Shown: piece after piece, positions 44,388 through 53,480 of the stretch
Layout: each line of letters opens with the position of its first letter
How positions within the stretch are numbered: position 1 is the first letter of the stretch
Source: Pseudomonadales bacterium
Lineage (GTDB): Bacteria; Pseudomonadota; Gammaproteobacteria; Pseudomonadales; UBA7239
NCBI GenBank assembly: GCA_041395665.1
Contig: JAWLAB010000007.1
Span: 46,865 to 110,864 of the forward strand
Length of the DNA: 64,000 nt
Direction: 5' to 3'
Made by a program: the position numbers and the translations under genes
Notes under the pieces: model-generated
Databases searched by the model: none
What the model was told of the DNA's origin: nothing
The model's input: only the letters and a program-made list of their open reading frames with translations

Positions 44388-45453
44388 TGCGCACAACGAT
44401 TCAAAAAACATTCTCGTCATCGGTCCTGCTTGGGTCGGCGATATGGTGATGGCGCAAGTGCTGTTTCGCCTGCTGAAACAAAACCATCCCACTTGCGAAA
44501 TTGATGTGTTGGCGCCCGCGTGGAGTGCGCCGCTGTTGGCGCGTATGCCAGAAGTGCGCAGCAGTTTTGATCTGCCACTGAAACACGGCGAGTTTGGTTT
44601 TGCTGCGCGACGAGAAATTGGTCATGCCTTGCGCGGAAAATATCAGCAAGCGATTTTACTGCCCAATTCTTGGAAGTCAGCATTGGTTCCGTTTTTTGCC
44701 AACATTCCGCTGCGCACCGGTTGGCGCGGTGAAATGCGTTACGGCGTGTTAAATGATGTGCGTGTATTGGATAAAGAAAAATATCCGCTGATGATTGAAC
44801 GCTTCGCGGCACTGGCATTTGCAAAAAATGAAAAGTTACCAGAACAATTGCCGTATCCGCAATTATTGATTGATGACAACGAACGACAACAGGCTCTGCA
44901 AAGATACACATTGGATTTGCAGAAGCCGGTGTTGGCGTTGTGCCCGGGCGCAGAGTTTGGTCCAGCCAAACGCTGGCCTGAACAGCATTACGCGGAAGTC
45001 GCGCGCGTGCGAATTGCACAAGGCGAGCAAGTGTGGATTTTTGGTTCACAAAATGATGTTGTTGTGGCAGAAAGTATTCGCGCTGCGTTGCCTGAAGCGC
45101 AGAGAGAATATTGCTTCAATTTGGCAGGAAAAACTGCATTAGCGGAAGCAATAGATTTATTGTCTTACGCGCAAGCGGTGGTGAGTAACGATTCCGGTTT
45201 GATGCATATTGCTGCTGCTTTACAGAGGCCGCTGGTGGCTGTATACGGCTCATCGTCACCGCAATTTACGCCGCCGTTGTCGGATGCAGTTGAAATTGTG
45301 CGTTTGGGTATTGAATGTAGCCCGTGTTTTCAGCGTGAGTGTCCGTTGGGACATTTGAAATGTTTGAAGGAATTGCCGCCGCAACGCATTTTGGATGCCT
45401 TGAATAAATTGCTGCCACAAAAGGTGCAAGTGCAAAAGGCATTAGTGCAATGA
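44380..45453 (+). CDS. waaF: ADP-heptose--LPS heptosyltransferase II
   Basis: A 357-residue GT9 enzyme. The ATG at 44380 overlaps the PIN stop. The N-terminal ILVIGPAWVGDMVMAQVLFR, the domain-2 LALCPGAEFGPAKRWPEQHY, and SNDSGLMHIAAALQRPLVAV with YGSSSPQFTPP are family signatures. The C-terminal cysteine cluster ECSPCFQRECPLGHLKCL is typical of WaaF. It adds the second heptose of the LPS inner core. waaC follows with a 4-nt overlap. Confidence 0.97.
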   Translation: MSSAHNDSKNILVIGPAWVGDMVMAQVLFRLLKQNHPTCEIDVLAPAWSAPLLARMPEVRSSFDLPLKHGEFGFAARREIGHALRGKYQQAILLPNSWKSALVPFFANIPLRTGWRGEMRYGVLNDVRVLDKEKYPLMIERFAALAFAKNEKLPEQLPYPQLLIDDNERQQALQRYTLDLQKPVLALCPGAEFGPAKRWPEQHYAEVARVRIAQGEQVWIFGSQNDVVVAESIRAALPEAQREYCFNLAGKTALAEAIDLLSYAQAVVSNDSGLMHIAAALQRPLVAVYGSSSPQFTPPLSDAVEIVRLGIECSPCFQRECPLGHLKCLKELPPQRILDALNKLLPQKVQVQKALVQ

Positions 45454-46463
45454 AGCGCGTATTGATCGTTAAAACATCGTCGATGGGTGATGTGATTCAT
45501 ACACTGCCCGCGGTGAGTGATGCGTGCGCAGCAATACCCGATATTCAATTTGATTGGGTGGTGGAAGAAGCGTTTGCCGAAATCCCAGCATGGCATCCAT
45601 CTGTTAGCAAAGTGATTCCTGTGGCAATTCGCCGTTGGCGAAAAAACCTATTTCGTTTTATCGGCAGTGATGAGTGGACGGTGTTTCGTCATGCGATTGC
45701 TGCAGAGCAATACGATGCTGTTATCGACGCGCAGGGTTTGGTAAAAAGTGCGCTGCTGACAAAATTTGCGCACGGTACAGTGTACGGTTATGACAGAAAA
45801 ACGGTGCGCGAACCGCTGGCAAGTTTGGCGTATCAGAAAACTTTTACAGTAGAAAAAGATCAGCATGCCGTTGAGAGAACGCGAGAATTGTTTGCGCAAG
45901 TCTTGAATTATCAAAAACCGACCACGGCGCCGAATTACGGCATTGATCGCCGTCGTTTTGGTGAGCAAACAGATCCGCCTTATGTGTTGTTTTTGCACGG
46001 GACGACGCGCAGTGATAAACATTGGCCGGATGAATATTGGCAAGCACTGTGCCGCTTGGTGTGCGATTCAGGCATGAATGTTAAATTGCCGTGGTGGTCT
46101 GATGCTGAACATCGTCGTGCGCGACAAATTGCAGAAATGCATCCGCGTGCAGAAGTGTTGTCGCGCACGAATTTGGCGGGCATGGCGAGCATCATTGCGC
46201 GTGCGCGCGCTGTGGTGGCGGTGGATACAGGTTTAGGGCATTTGGCTGCGGCATTGGCAGTGCCGAGCTTATCTTTGTACGGCAGCACTTCGCCTGCATT
46301 GATTGGCGCATACGGTCCCAATCAATTCCACTTGTGCGCGCAGGAATGCACGCGCAGCCATAACAAATATGTGCAACCGGCTGTGTTTGCTGCGCTCACG
46401 CCAGCGATTGTTTTTGGTCGTTTAAATGAATTACTCAATCGTCAAGGTTATGAGCTGTCATGA
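45450..46463 (+). CDS. waaC: LPS heptosyltransferase I
   Basis: A 337-residue GT9 enzyme starting MKRVLIVKTSSMGDVIHTLP, the WaaC signature. FDWVVEEAFAEIPAWHPSV, FLHGTTRSDKHWPDEYW and VAVDTGLGHLAAALAVPSLS are further WaaC motifs. It attaches the first heptose to Kdo2-lipid A. It overlaps waaF and waaG by 4 nt each, so the operon is translationally coupled. Confidence 0.97.
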   Translation: MKRVLIVKTSSMGDVIHTLPAVSDACAAIPDIQFDWVVEEAFAEIPAWHPSVSKVIPVAIRRWRKNLFRFIGSDEWTVFRHAIAAEQYDAVIDAQGLVKSALLTKFAHGTVYGYDRKTVREPLASLAYQKTFTVEKDQHAVERTRELFAQVLNYQKPTTAPNYGIDRRRFGEQTDPPYVLFLHGTTRSDKHWPDEYWQALCRLVCDSGMNVKLPWWSDAEHRRARQIAEMHPRAEVLSRTNLAGMASIIARARAVVAVDTGLGHLAAALAVPSLSLYGSTSPALIGAYGPNQFHLCAQECTRSHNKYVQPAVFAALTPAIVFGRLNELLNRQGYELS

Positions 46464-47615
46464 TGATTGAAAAACAAAATACTGTGCATTTGGTGTTTGC
46501 GCTGTATCGCTATTTTCCGTTTGGCGGTTTGCAGCGCGATATGTTGCGTATTGCCAAGGCCTGTGTTGAGTGTGGCGCCAGCGTAAAAGTTTTTTGTGCA
46601 GAATGGGATGGCGAACTGCCAGAAGATATTGCCGTGGAGCGTTTAGCGGTTTCAGGTTTTACCAATCACAGCCGCAATCGTGCTTTTTCTATGGCGTTGC
46701 AAAAAAATTAAAAAATGAGCAGGCGGATTTGGTGGTGGGTTTAACAAAATGCCTCATCTGGATGTGTATTACGCGGCGGATACTTGTTTTAAAGCGAAGC
46801 TGATGCAAGAGCGCATACCGCAGCTGCGATTTTTGCCGCGCTATCGTCAATATTTGCATGATGAAAAGGCGGTATTTGATGCAGCGAGTCAAACAAAAAT
46901 TCTTGCTATCGCACAGCGCAGTGTCGATGAATATGAACAGTATTACGCAGGTGCGGCGCAGCGTTGCACGGTGTTGCCGCCTGGCATCAATCCCGATCGT
47001 CGCGCTGGATCTGATGCATATGAACTGCGCAAAAAATTTCGACAAGCGTGGTCATTGTCAGACGAAGAAAAATTAGTGTTGTTGATAGGTTCAGGATTCC
47101 GCACTAAAGGTGTCGATCGCGCGATTCGTGCGTTAGCGGCACTACCTGAAAATTTGTTGCAGCGCACGCGCATGATGGTGATTGGGCAAGATCGCCCTGA
47201 TGCTTTTTTGCGTTTGGCGGCGCAATTGAGTGTTGAGAAACGCATACAGTTTTTATCAGGGCGTGATGATGTTCCGCAATTTTTATTGGGCGCTGATGTA
47301 TTGCTGCACCCAGCGTATCGTGAAAATACCGGCACGGTTTTGTTGGAAGCGGCAGTTGCAGGTTTACCGGTGTTGACGACGGCAGTGTGCGGTTACAGTC
47401 ATTACATTCGCGCGCACGAATGCGGCATAGTGATCGACGAGCCTTATTCACAGACGGCGTTAAACAATGCGTTGACTACTATGCTGCAAGATGACAAGCG
47501 GCGTGCTGAGTGGCAAAGCAATGCACTGCGTATGGCAGAGACGGCCGATATTTATTCGCTGTTTGAACGCGCGGCTGATTTTATTGTGTCGGCAGCAAGG
47601 GAAAAAGTGTCGTGA
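46460..47615 (+). pseudogene. waaG: LPS core glucosyltransferase WaaG, two homopolymer frameshifts
   Basis: The first frame (46460 to about 46707) encodes LVFALYRYFPFGGLQRDMLR, the WaaG start, and then hits a stop. One extra A in the A7 run at 46701-46707 restores LKNEQADLVVG. A second missing base in the T run at 46740-46742 restores the NKMPHLDVYYAAD segment, known from E. coli WaaG as NKMPGLDVYFAAD. The rest (46749-47615) is intact, with LLHPAYRENTGTVLLEA and GLPVLTTAVCGYSHYI. Both lesions are single-base losses in homopolymers, suggesting sequencing error. The enzyme adds the first hexose of the outer core. Confidence 0.92.
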
Positions 47616-48439
47616 AACTGTTTCTCAATACTGAGTGGCAAAACTTGTGGCAAGGGAAAGATCCTTTTGCCGAAGCGCGCGCGCTGCAGGGGCAGGTTTA
47701 TCGCAGCAAAGAAGGTCGTCGCACGCTGCGTTTTGAGCAGGATGGTCGAGGTTTCTTTCTCAAGTATCACGCAGGTGTGGGCTGGAAAGAAATTATTAAA
47801 AATCTTGTGCAGTTGCGTTTGCCGGTGTTGGGCGCAGAAAATGAATTCAATGCCTGTAACGCACTAAAGAAACTCAATGTCGACACCATGACGCCGGTAG
47901 CTTTTGGTGCGCGCGGCAGCAATCCTGCACAACAAGAATCTTTCCTGATCACAGAAGAATTGGCTAATACCATCAGTTTGGAGGATTACTGCAAACCTTG
48001 GTCCAGCACGCCGCCATCCTTGCTCGAGAAACGCACCGTCATTAGAAAATTGGCGCAGATCAGCAAATCGTTGCACGAGAACGGTATCAATCATCGCGAT
48101 TATTATTTGTGCCATTTTTTACGCGCCGATGACGGAAAGTTGTTTCGCCAGCAAGACGCTTTGTATGTGATCGATTTGCATCGCGCACAGTTGCGAAAAT
48201 CCACGCCGCAGCGTTGGTTGATAAAAGATTTGGCGGGCTTGTTTTATTCGGCATTTGATTTGCCGCTGACGCCGCGCGATATCTTGTGTTTCCTATCGGT
48301 TTATCGCCGATCGTGGTTGCGTGAATCTCCTGCTGTATTGCGAGAGATTGCGGATAAAGCTGTTGCTTTATATCAAAAAGATTTTGGTAAACAGCCGCCG
48401 GAGCCGATCGCTGAGATATTGAATATGAGGGCGAAGTGA
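47612..48439 (+). CDS. waaP: LPS core heptose(I) kinase
   Basis: A 275-residue kinase-fold protein. RFEQDGRGFFLKYHAGVGWK contains the ATP-binding lysine region. NEFNACNALKKLNVDTMTPV and the catalytic loop NGINHRDYYLCHFL (with HRD) follow, then YVIDLHRAQLRK with the metal-binding Asp. It phosphorylates heptose I of the LPS inner core, important for outer-membrane stability. It overlaps waaG by 4 nt and the kinase-like gene by 1 nt. Confidence 0.94.
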   Translation: MKLFLNTEWQNLWQGKDPFAEARALQGQVYRSKEGRRTLRFEQDGRGFFLKYHAGVGWKEIIKNLVQLRLPVLGAENEFNACNALKKLNVDTMTPVAFGARGSNPAQQESFLITEELANTISLEDYCKPWSSTPPSLLEKRTVIRKLAQISKSLHENGINHRDYYLCHFLRADDGKLFRQQDALYVIDLHRAQLRKSTPQRWLIKDLAGLFYSAFDLPLTPRDILCFLSVYRRSWLRESPAVLREIADKAVALYQKDFGKQPPEPIAEILNMRAK

Positions 48440-48965
48440 TGCGCCCTGCATTGCCGTTGCTTGATTTATCACAAGCGCCTTCAGTGTTGTTTTTTTACGG
48501 CCTGTCCGGCGCAGGAAAACATATGTTGGTCAGTTGGTGAGCCAGTTGTCAGGACGATTTTTTTACGATGCCGATCACGATATTTCTCCGGCGATGCAGC
48601 AGGCTTTGGATACACACCAACCTTTTACAGAAGCCATGCGCAATGAGTATTTTCCTCGTGTAGCCTGCAATATTGCCGCGCTACAAAAAAAATATACTTC
48701 ACTGGTGGTGGCGCAAGGTACTTACAAACAGCGGCATCGCGATTTTTTGCAAGCTGCCGTTACAGATATCGACATGATTTGTGTGGTGTGTGAGAAGGAG
48801 ATGATGCAAGCGCAGTTACAACAACGCGCGCGCGGTATTTCCAGTGCCAGTGCTGCTGCGCTGTTGGCTGATTTTGAGTCGCCGCATGCTGGAGAAAAAG
48901 TGCTGCACAATCGCGGTGATGACGCAGACATCGTGCGTCAGCTCAACCTTTGGTATGCGTGCTGA
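48439..48965 (+). pseudogene. P-loop kinase (gluconokinase-like), frameshifted
   Basis: The frame from ATG 48439 encodes a Walker A loop in SVLFFYGLSGAGK, then shifts. Adding one A to the A4 run at 48516-48519 gives GLSGAGKTYVGQLVSQLSGR and joins the second frame (FFYDADHDISPAMQQALDTH and onwards to 48965). The total would be 175 residues, the length of GntK/shikimate-kinase-like enzymes. The lid and DADH substrate region resemble gluconokinase, but the substrate is not certain in this LPS operon context. The stop overlaps the next start (TGATG). Confidence 0.75.
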
Positions 48966-49666
48966 TGCGGCTCGATAAATTTGTGGCGCAAGCCGCTGAT
49001 CTCACACGCCGGCAGGCACAGAAAGCGGTGCGTGCAGGTGATGTCTGTGTTGATGGTGTTGTAATAAAAAAACCAGAGCAACATATCCAAGCAGAAAATA
49101 CTGTAACTCTGTGTGGTGGATTGCTGAAAATTTTACCGCTGCGTTATTTTATGCTGCATAAACCACAAGGCTATGTATGTGCTAATAGCGATGGTCATCA
49201 TCCTGTGGTGTTAGATTTGCTGCGTGAACCACAGTGTGAAAGATTGCAAATTGCGGGGCGTTTGGATGTGGATACCACAGGCTTAGTGTTGATTACGGAT
49301 GACGGGCAGTGGAATCATCGCGTTACTTCGCCTTCGTTGCACTGTCAGAAAATATATGTCGCGACTTTAGATCAACCGTTGTCAGGCGCCGCCGCCGATT
49401 TATTGCGTAACGGCATACAGTTGGATGGTGAAAAAAAACGCACAAAACCTGCGCAGGTTTCTTTTTTGAATGAACAGAAAACACAAGTTCGCTTGGCGAT
49501 ACATGAAGGAAAATACCACCAAGTCAAACGCATGTTTGCTGCGGTGGGTAACCATGTGCACACACTACATCGTGAGTCCATCGGTGATATTGTTTTGGAT
49601 GCCAAGTTGGTATTAGGTGAGTATCGCGCATTAACCTCAGAAGAAATTGCGAGTGTTTTCGTGTGA
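48965..49666 (+). CDS. RsuA-family 16S rRNA pseudouridine synthase
   Basis: A 233-residue protein. An N-terminal S4 RNA-binding domain (MRLDKFVAQAADLTRRQAQK) precedes the TruA/RsuA catalytic domain. The key Asp is in the GRLDVDTTGLVLITDDGQWN motif. YHQVKRMFAAVGNHVHTLHR is the conserved family end block. RsuA makes pseudouridine 516 in 16S rRNA; RluE/RluF-like specificity cannot be excluded. It overlaps the next gene by 4 nt. Confidence 0.92.
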   Translation: MRLDKFVAQAADLTRRQAQKAVRAGDVCVDGVVIKKPEQHIQAENTVTLCGGLLKILPLRYFMLHKPQGYVCANSDGHHPVVLDLLREPQCERLQIAGRLDVDTTGLVLITDDGQWNHRVTSPSLHCQKIYVATLDQPLSGAAADLLRNGIQLDGEKKRTKPAQVSFLNEQKTQVRLAIHEGKYHQVKRMFAAVGNHVHTLHRESIGDIVLDAKLVLGEYRALTSEEIASVFV

Positions 49667-50703
49667 AACAGGATATTGCATTTGAGGTGCTGTTACCTTT
49701 TTTGCATGCTGTGCAGGGAGAGATGTTGTGGATTGCAGATGAAACAGCGTTGGATTGGATCAGTGTTGTGCCTGCATCGCCGCAGCTATCAATTTATAGC
49801 AATCGGTTTGATGTAGTGCAGGCGGCGAATGCTGCGGGGCACCAAGCCGTGTTCTCTGATTTTGATTTTACTCATCTGCAAGATAAACATTACGCCCGCA
49901 TTGTTTATCGCATCTCCAAAGAAAAAGCGGTGGTGCAACATGTGATCAACAGCGCTGCGCATTTGCTAGCGCCAGAGGGTGAGTTTTTTGTAGCGGGTTT
50001 AAAGCAAGAGGGTATTAAAACTTTTCTTGATCAGTGTGGTGATGTGTTTGTCGAGAGTAGCAGTAAGAAAATGGGCTTGGCATATTTGGGCTGTTTCTCG
50101 CACACAAAAAACAACGCCAAAGTATTAGGCATGGATGAATACCATGCACTGCAATGGCTGGAGACAGACTCGCTGGCATTTTTTAGCAAGCAAGGCGCAT
50201 TTGGTTGGAACAAAATCGATGAGGGCAGTGTGCTGCTCATTTCCGTAGCAGATGCTGTGTATTCTTCATTGCCGGTCCCGCCGCGATCACTGTTGGATCT
50301 CGGTTGTGGTTATGGTTATCTCACACTGATGACGCGCCATTGGCCTATGCAAAAACGCACAGCCACGGATAATGGTGCAGCTGCACTATTGGGGATGCGT
50401 GCCAACGCAGAACATTACGCACTGGCTGTTGATGTAGTAGCGAGCAATGCAGGTGATGCGTTACAGAGCGGCACATTTGATTTGATCTTGTGCAATCCAC
50501 CGTTTCATCGCGGCACTGCTGTATCACAAGATTTAACCGATTTGTTTTTGCAGCAGACTGCGCGTTTGTTGCAGCCAAAAGGTGTAGCGCTGTTTGTGGT
50601 GAATGCATTTATTCCATTGGAACAAAAAGCATTGCAGTGGTTTAAGTCAATTGAGTTGCAGACCAGCAATCGATCCTACAAAGTATTCAAATTACAGAAA
50701 TAA
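49663..50703 (+). CDS. rsmC: RsmC/RlmG-like rRNA guanine-N2 methyltransferase
   Basis: A 346-residue protein with two related methyltransferase-like halves. The N-terminal half is degenerate, as in RsmC and RlmG. The C-terminal half holds the SAM motif SLLDLGCGYGYLTLMT and the catalytic LILCNPPFHRGTAV, which is the N-P-P-F motif of N2-guanine methyltransferases. RsmC methylates G1207 of 16S rRNA. RlmG (G1835 of 23S) has the same layout, so the exact target is inferred. Confidence 0.82.
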   Translation: MKQDIAFEVLLPFLHAVQGEMLWIADETALDWISVVPASPQLSIYSNRFDVVQAANAAGHQAVFSDFDFTHLQDKHYARIVYRISKEKAVVQHVINSAAHLLAPEGEFFVAGLKQEGIKTFLDQCGDVFVESSSKKMGLAYLGCFSHTKNNAKVLGMDEYHALQWLETDSLAFFSKQGAFGWNKIDEGSVLLISVADAVYSSLPVPPRSLLDLGCGYGYLTLMTRHWPMQKRTATDNGAAALLGMRANAEHYALAVDVVASNAGDALQSGTFDLILCNPPFHRGTAVSQDLTDLFLQQTARLLQPKGVALFVVNAFIPLEQKALQWFKSIELQTSNRSYKVFKLQK

Positions 50704-50713
50704 ATGGTAGAAA

Positions 50714-50742
50714 TAAAAAAGCCCCGCAGTGCGAGGCTTTTT
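50714..50742. terminator. Bidirectional terminator between rsmC and the LysM gene
   Basis: AAAAAGCC with CGC pairs with GCG and GGCTTTTT around an AGT loop (with one bulged pair). A-rich on the left and T-rich on the right, it can end both converging genes. Confidence 0.85.
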
Positions 50743-50761
50743 GTGGAGCTAGCAATCCAAA

Positions 50762-51844
50762 TTAAGGATTTTTAACTTCCGCGCCGAGTGTCAGTGGGCG
50801 GTTTGTTTCAAGCACTAATGCGTAGCTGGTTTTATCGAACACATTGAATACCATGAGTAAGCCAGCGCGCTCGTTGATCAATTTGACGGTTTCGCCAGTC
50901 ACAGGATCCTTCATCGTTTCACCTTGAGCAAAAATGGCCAACACATTGCCTGCTTCTAAGCCGTCGCGCTTGCCTTTGTCGATCAACACGACATTCATGG
51001 CACCGTATTCGCTGACGCCGCCATCTACATCAATAATTTTTCCGACAATGTCACTTTTCGGCGGTGTGGGGTAAAAAATAGCGTCGACGGCGCGCTCTTC
51101 ACTGGGGAGTAAGCGGTCTTGGCCGAGCAACTCACGCGTACTGCGCAGCACGCTCAGCTTGGCGATATCGCCCTCTATTTGTGTAATTTTTGCTGTACCA
51201 ATGTCTATTGCGGCGACACCAAGCACTTCACCTGTTGTTTCATCGGCATAGGTTTTACCTTTGCGATAGACGCCGTAGGTAGGCACTTTGGCTTCGAATT
51301 CACCGCGTGCGTTGATGGAGTCGCCTGCGCCGGTAATCACATGGCGTTCGGCGCCGGCCAATACATAAGGTGCTGCTTCTAATGTGCCAGGGGATACCAC
51401 TCGGCTGCCCGTCAGAAATGGGCTGATGATATCCAGCGGAATGGCGGGGATCGGTGATTCAAGTTGCTCCACGCGAATACGAGGCTTCAAGCTGTTGTCG
51501 GTACTGGGTGACATTTTCACCGTGCCGCCACAAGGGTTGGCGCGTGTGACATCCAGTTGTGGCTTGCCATCAACGATATTGAGGTTGACGGTGTCGCCAG
51601 GGTAAATCAGGTGTGGGTTGCAAATTTCAGGGTTCACATGCCAGATTTTTGGCCATTCCCAAGGCTGTTGCAGGAACACACCGGAGATAGACCAGAGAGT
51701 GTCACCTTTTTTTACGGTATAGCTGCTAGGGTGGTTGGGCGCGAGCTGCACATCTTCCGCTGTCGCGGTAAAACTCAGGAGCAGGGCGCCGATTAGGCCG
51801 AGAACATTCCACTTCAGCGAGTTGGTTTTTAGCATTGTTGTCAT
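50762..51844 (-). CDS. LysM-domain periplasmic protein
   Basis: A 360-residue exported protein. A signal peptide (LNVLGLIGALLLSFTATAED-type region, cleaved near TAEDV) is followed by a single LysM module (PSSYTVKKGDTLWSISGVFL) that binds peptidoglycan. The remaining ~270 residues are beta-rich repeats seen in the LysM protein encoded next to def in Pseudomonas; their job is unknown. It is divergent from def-fmt-rsmB with a 189-nt gap that holds both promoters. dprA, often downstream in relatives, is absent here. Confidence 0.9.
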   Translation of the reverse strand: MTTMLKTNSLKWNVLGLIGALLLSFTATAEDVQLAPNHPSSYTVKKGDTLWSISGVFLQQPWEWPKIWHVNPEICNPHLIYPGDTVNLNIVDGKPQLDVTRANPCGGTVKMSPSTDNSLKPRIRVEQLESPIPAIPLDIISPFLTGSRVVSPGTLEAAPYVLAGAERHVITGAGDSINARGEFEAKVPTYGVYRKGKTYADETTGEVLGVAAIDIGTAKITQIEGDIAKLSVLRSTRELLGQDRLLPSEERAVDAIFYPTPPKSDIVGKIIDVDGGVSEYGAMNVVLIDKGKRDGLEAGNVLAIFAQGETMKDPVTGETVKLINERAGLLMVFNVFDKTSYALVLETNRPLTLGAEVKNP

Positions 51845-52033
51845 CCCATGATTGAGGGCGCCGCGTCCGGCGTCCGTGATGTAGCCTCGTGTATACTACG
51901 CCGTGAATTGTGGCAACTCAATATCGCAAGATCAATATTATCTTGCAGATCATCATGTTAGCGGCATAACTTGTCGTATTACTAGAAGTTCGTCACAAAA
52001 CTACTGCTTATTGGCGATTCGCCCCTGATATCT

Positions 52034-52540
52034 ATGGCACGACTGGAAATTCTTGAGTTCCCCGACCCCCGTTTGCGGCAGCGCGCACAGCCCGTTGCGG
52101 TGGTGGACGACGGTATTCGTCGCTTGGTCGATGATATGTTCGAAACCATGTACCTCGCCCCTGGTGTGGGCTTGGCGGCGACGCAGGTTAATGTGCATCG
52201 CCGCGTGGTGGTGATTGATGTCTCGGAAGATCAATCGCAACCACTGGTGTTTATCAATCCTGAAATCACCGTGTTGGACGAAGCGCAGTGTGAATACGAC
52301 GAAGGTTGCTTGTCAGTCCCCGGTTTTTACGAAACCGTAGTGCGCCCGCAACATGTGCGTGTGAATGCTCTGGATCGTGACGGCAAAGCGTTTGCAATCG
52401 AACCGAGCGGTTTGCTCGCTGTGTGTATTCAACATGAAATTGATCATTTGAACGGCAAATTGTTTGTCGATCATATTTCCAGTTTGAAACGCGATCGCAT
52501 TCGCAAAAAACTGGAAAAGAAACACCGCGACGGTGAATAA
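52034..52540 (+). CDS. def: Peptide deformylase
   Basis: A 168-residue metalloenzyme of normal length. Three motifs are intact: GVGLAATQVNVHRR, EGCLSVPGFYE (with the metal-binding Cys) and CIQHEIDHLNGKLFVDHIS (HExxH). It removes the formyl group from new proteins. fmt follows with an 8-nt overlap, so the two opposing steps of formyl-Met use are co-expressed. Confidence 0.99.
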   Translation: MARLEILEFPDPRLRQRAQPVAVVDDGIRRLVDDMFETMYLAPGVGLAATQVNVHRRVVVIDVSEDQSQPLVFINPEITVLDEAQCEYDEGCLSVPGFYETVVRPQHVRVNALDRDGKAFAIEPSGLLAVCIQHEIDHLNGKLFVDHISSLKRDRIRKKLEKKHRDGE

Positions 52541-53480
52541 GTTGCGCATTGTTTTTGCAGGTACACCGGATTTCGCTGCAACGCATTTGGCGGCGCTTTT
52601 AAAAACAAACCATGAAATCGTGGCGGTGTATACGCAGCCTGATCGACCTTCAGGGCGTGGAAAAAAATTGGCTGCCAGCCCCGTCAAACAATTAGCCGAG
52701 CAAAACGGTATTTCTGTTTATCAACCACTGAATTTTCGTGACGCGCAAGATCGTGAAAATTTGGCGGCACTACAACCTGATTTGATGATTGTTGTCGCTT
52801 ACGGTTTGTTGTTGCCGCAAGCAGTGTTGGATATTCCGCGTTTGGGCTGCATCAATGTGCATGCTTCTTTATTGCCGCGTTGGCGCGGCGCTGCACCGAT
52901 ACAGCGAGCGATTGAAGCAGGCGATGCAGAAACCGGCGTTTGCATCATGCAAATGGAAGCGGGTTTGGATACAGGGCCAGTGTTGGCGCGCGCGGTGTGC
53001 AAAATTACGCAGGATGATACGGGCAGCAGTCTGCACGATCGTTTGGCGGTGCTCGGTGCGGATACTTTAGTTTCTGTGTTGGATGCGATTGCCGCGCAAA
53101 CACTGCGCGCAGAAAAACAAGATGACACAAAAGCCACATACGCACACAAGTTGACAAAAGAAGAAGCGCAGCTCGATTTTTCGCGCAGCGCAGAAGCTTT
53201 ATCACAACAAATTCGAGCGTTTAATTCATTTCCTGTGAGTTGGTGCGTATTGCCCAACGACGAACGACTGCGCGTGTGGTGCGCGCAGTGTGAATCAGCA
53301 ACAACAAAAGCTACGGCGGGAACGGTGTTGTCTTTTGATGCCAGCGGTTTGCGTATTGCCTGTGATGAGGGTGTGTTGTTGCTGACGGAGTTGCAATTGC
53401 CTAACCGCAATCGCATGGCGGTGCGCGATATCGTCAACGGTCATTTATTGGCATTGCAAGTGGGCGATCAGCTCGCGTGA
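52533..53480 (+). CDS. fmt: Methionyl-tRNA formyltransferase
   Basis: A 315-residue enzyme. It starts MNKLRIVFAGTPDFAATHLA. The folate/active-site block is INVHASLLPRWRGAAPIQRA with the catalytic His/Asp region EAGDAETGVCIMQMEAGLDT. The C-terminal OB-like domain binds tRNA. It formylates Met-tRNAfMet. It overlaps def and rsmB. Confidence 0.98.
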   Translation: MNKLRIVFAGTPDFAATHLAALLKTNHEIVAVYTQPDRPSGRGKKLAASPVKQLAEQNGISVYQPLNFRDAQDRENLAALQPDLMIVVAYGLLLPQAVLDIPRLGCINVHASLLPRWRGAAPIQRAIEAGDAETGVCIMQMEAGLDTGPVLARAVCKITQDDTGSSLHDRLAVLGADTLVSVLDAIAAQTLRAEKQDDTKATYAHKLTKEEAQLDFSRSAEALSQQIRAFNSFPVSWCVLPNDERLRVWCAQCESATTKATAGTVLSFDASGLRIACDEGVLLLTELQLPNRNRMAVRDIVNGHLLALQVGDQLA

